Assembly: GCA_964468495.1 (NCBI GenBank)
Contig: CAYXTI010000027.1
Coordinates: 1 to 6,528, forward strand
DNA: 6,528 nt
Direction of reading: 5' to 3'
From: CAYXTI01 sp964468495
GTDB lineage: Bacteria > Pseudomonadota > Alphaproteobacteria > Rickettsiales > Rickettsiaceae
The number at the start of each line of letters is the position of its first letter. The stretch's first letter is position 1. The position numbers were made by a program, and so were the translations under genes. Under the pieces are notes generated by a model, which saw only the letters and a program-made list of their open reading frames with translations, had not been told where the DNA came from and ran no database searches. Shown piece after piece: positions 6,148 through 6,528 of the stretch.

Positions 6148-6184
6148 TTTTTTAAGGTAAGCATTCCGAATTGTAAGATTTTAC
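6148..6184 (-). repeat. 37-bp repeat at the cox1 5' end, inverted relative to 148-184
   Basis: This is the exact reverse complement of 148-184. It bridges the 3' side of the domain IV-V LSU fragment and the 5' end of the cox1 frame, and includes the cox1 codon-1 ATG (6162-6164) and a T-run. On the minus strand GTAAG-TAAAAT-CTTAC (with bases just outside the repeat) can form a small hairpin. It could be the terminal part of the LSU fragment, a cox1 leader or processing signal, or a recombination site. Confidence 0.85.
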
Positions 6185-6189
6185 TTACT

Positions 6190-6505
6190 GTTTTATTTTT
6201 TATCTATAGATGCTAACTTCCCAGCAAAACTATCCATATATCGAAATGAAAATAAACTAACGTTTATTTTAAATATTATCTAATGAATAGTAAAGGTGTA
6301 CGGGGTCTTTCCGTCATTCCTTGAGTCAATCCTCATATTCAAGGATACTTTTAGTTCAATAGAGTATTATGTTAGTGACATTGAGGGAATCGTAACACTT
6401 TTCATGCAGGACGGAATTTACCCGACAAAGAATTTCGCTACCTTAGGACCGTCAAAATACAGCCGCCGTTTCCATAATTAGACCGGGCAAGTGTAAAAGA
6501 CTATA
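6190..6505 (-). rRNA. LSU rRNA fragment, domains IV-V (about E. coli 1835-2080 joined to 2240-2260)
   Basis: On the minus strand, CTTGCCCGGT is followed by AAACGGCGGC, ACGGTCCTAAGGTAGCGAAAT, TTGTCGGGTAA.TTCCG.CCTGCATGAA, TGACGGAAAGACCCCGT and ACCTTTACTAT. These match E. coli 23S from about 1835 to 2080 in order. A TGGATAGTTTTGCTGGG block further on fits about 2240-2250, the P-loop region. Helix 68 is missing between CCCGGT and AACGGCGGC. The L1-stalk helices are also absent, being replaced by about 50 AT-rich bases. The helix 69 loop is one base shorter and altered. The 3' boundary near cox1 is uncertain. The 5' end lies close to the window edge. Confidence 0.9.
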
Positions 6506-6528
6506 GCTCATTATCAAATTTATCAGTA

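Noticed and set aside
2127..6164. Nuclear copy (NUMT) instead of mitochondrial DNA
   Set aside because: All three frames are intact with every heme and copper ligand kept, and the rRNA fragments are conserved. A recent nuclear copy cannot be excluded from sequence alone, but nothing supports it.
6296..6481. Plus-strand 61-codon open frame
   Set aside because: It lies antisense to the strongly conserved LSU domain IV-V rRNA, whose sequence explains it.
1..6528. tRNA genes, CRISPR array, insertion sequence, bacterial operon signals
   Set aside because: No cloverleaf, spaced direct-repeat array, transposase or ribosome-binding pattern was found, and the gene content is mitochondrial.

Overview
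The window looks like a mitochondrial genome segment, possibly close to a whole unit, from an apicomplexan or a close myzozoan relative. The coding set is only cox1, cob and cox3, all on the minus strand. There are no tRNA, nad or atp genes that I can see. The ribosomal RNAs are broken into short scattered pieces on both strands. The DNA is strongly AT-rich, and all three proteins read through in the standard code with TGG as Trp. The Cob C-terminus (a 'TYI.YGR' type ending) and Cox1 blocks such as 'NHKxLGLYYLW' and 'MPRRIPDYPD' resemble, from memory, Plasmodium and Toxoplasma. The minus-strand order cox1-cob-cox3 does not match the arrangements I remember for Plasmodium, piroplasms or Eimeria. 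I cannot name a genus.

Layout. Positions 1-1040 are an rRNA-fragment and repeat zone. An 81-bp near-perfect inverted repeat (2-82 and 956-1036) flanks a segment holding a plus-strand SSU piece (790 region), a minus-strand LSU piece (GTPase-associated centre) and a minus-strand SSU piece (helix 31). It also holds a hexanucleotide tandem repeat and many small palindromes. Positions 1040-1780 are AT-rich and gene-poor, with one candidate SSU piece near 1224-1256 and several hairpins. A second, slightly diverged copy of the GTPase-centre LSU piece lies at 1781-1915. A perfect 90-bp palindrome (2020-2109) follows, 17 bp past the cox3 stop. Then come cox3, a short spacer with a candidate SSU piece, cob, an LSU piece covering the peptidyl-transferase loop, cox1, and a long LSU piece for domains IV-V that runs almost to the window end. 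A 37-bp sequence just upstream of cox1 recurs inverted at 148-184.

How it works together. Cox1 and Cox3 are core subunits of cytochrome c oxidase, and Cob is the core of the bc1 complex. The rRNA fragments would assemble in trans into a mitoribosome, with tRNAs presumably imported. LSU domain IV-V, cox1, LSU PTC, cob, a candidate SSU piece and cox3 all lie in one orientation, which would suit a polycistronic transcript cut at rRNA boundaries. The repeats give several routes for recombination or flip-flop isomers. The 90-bp palindrome could be a fused hairpin telomere, a replication junction or an assembly artefact.
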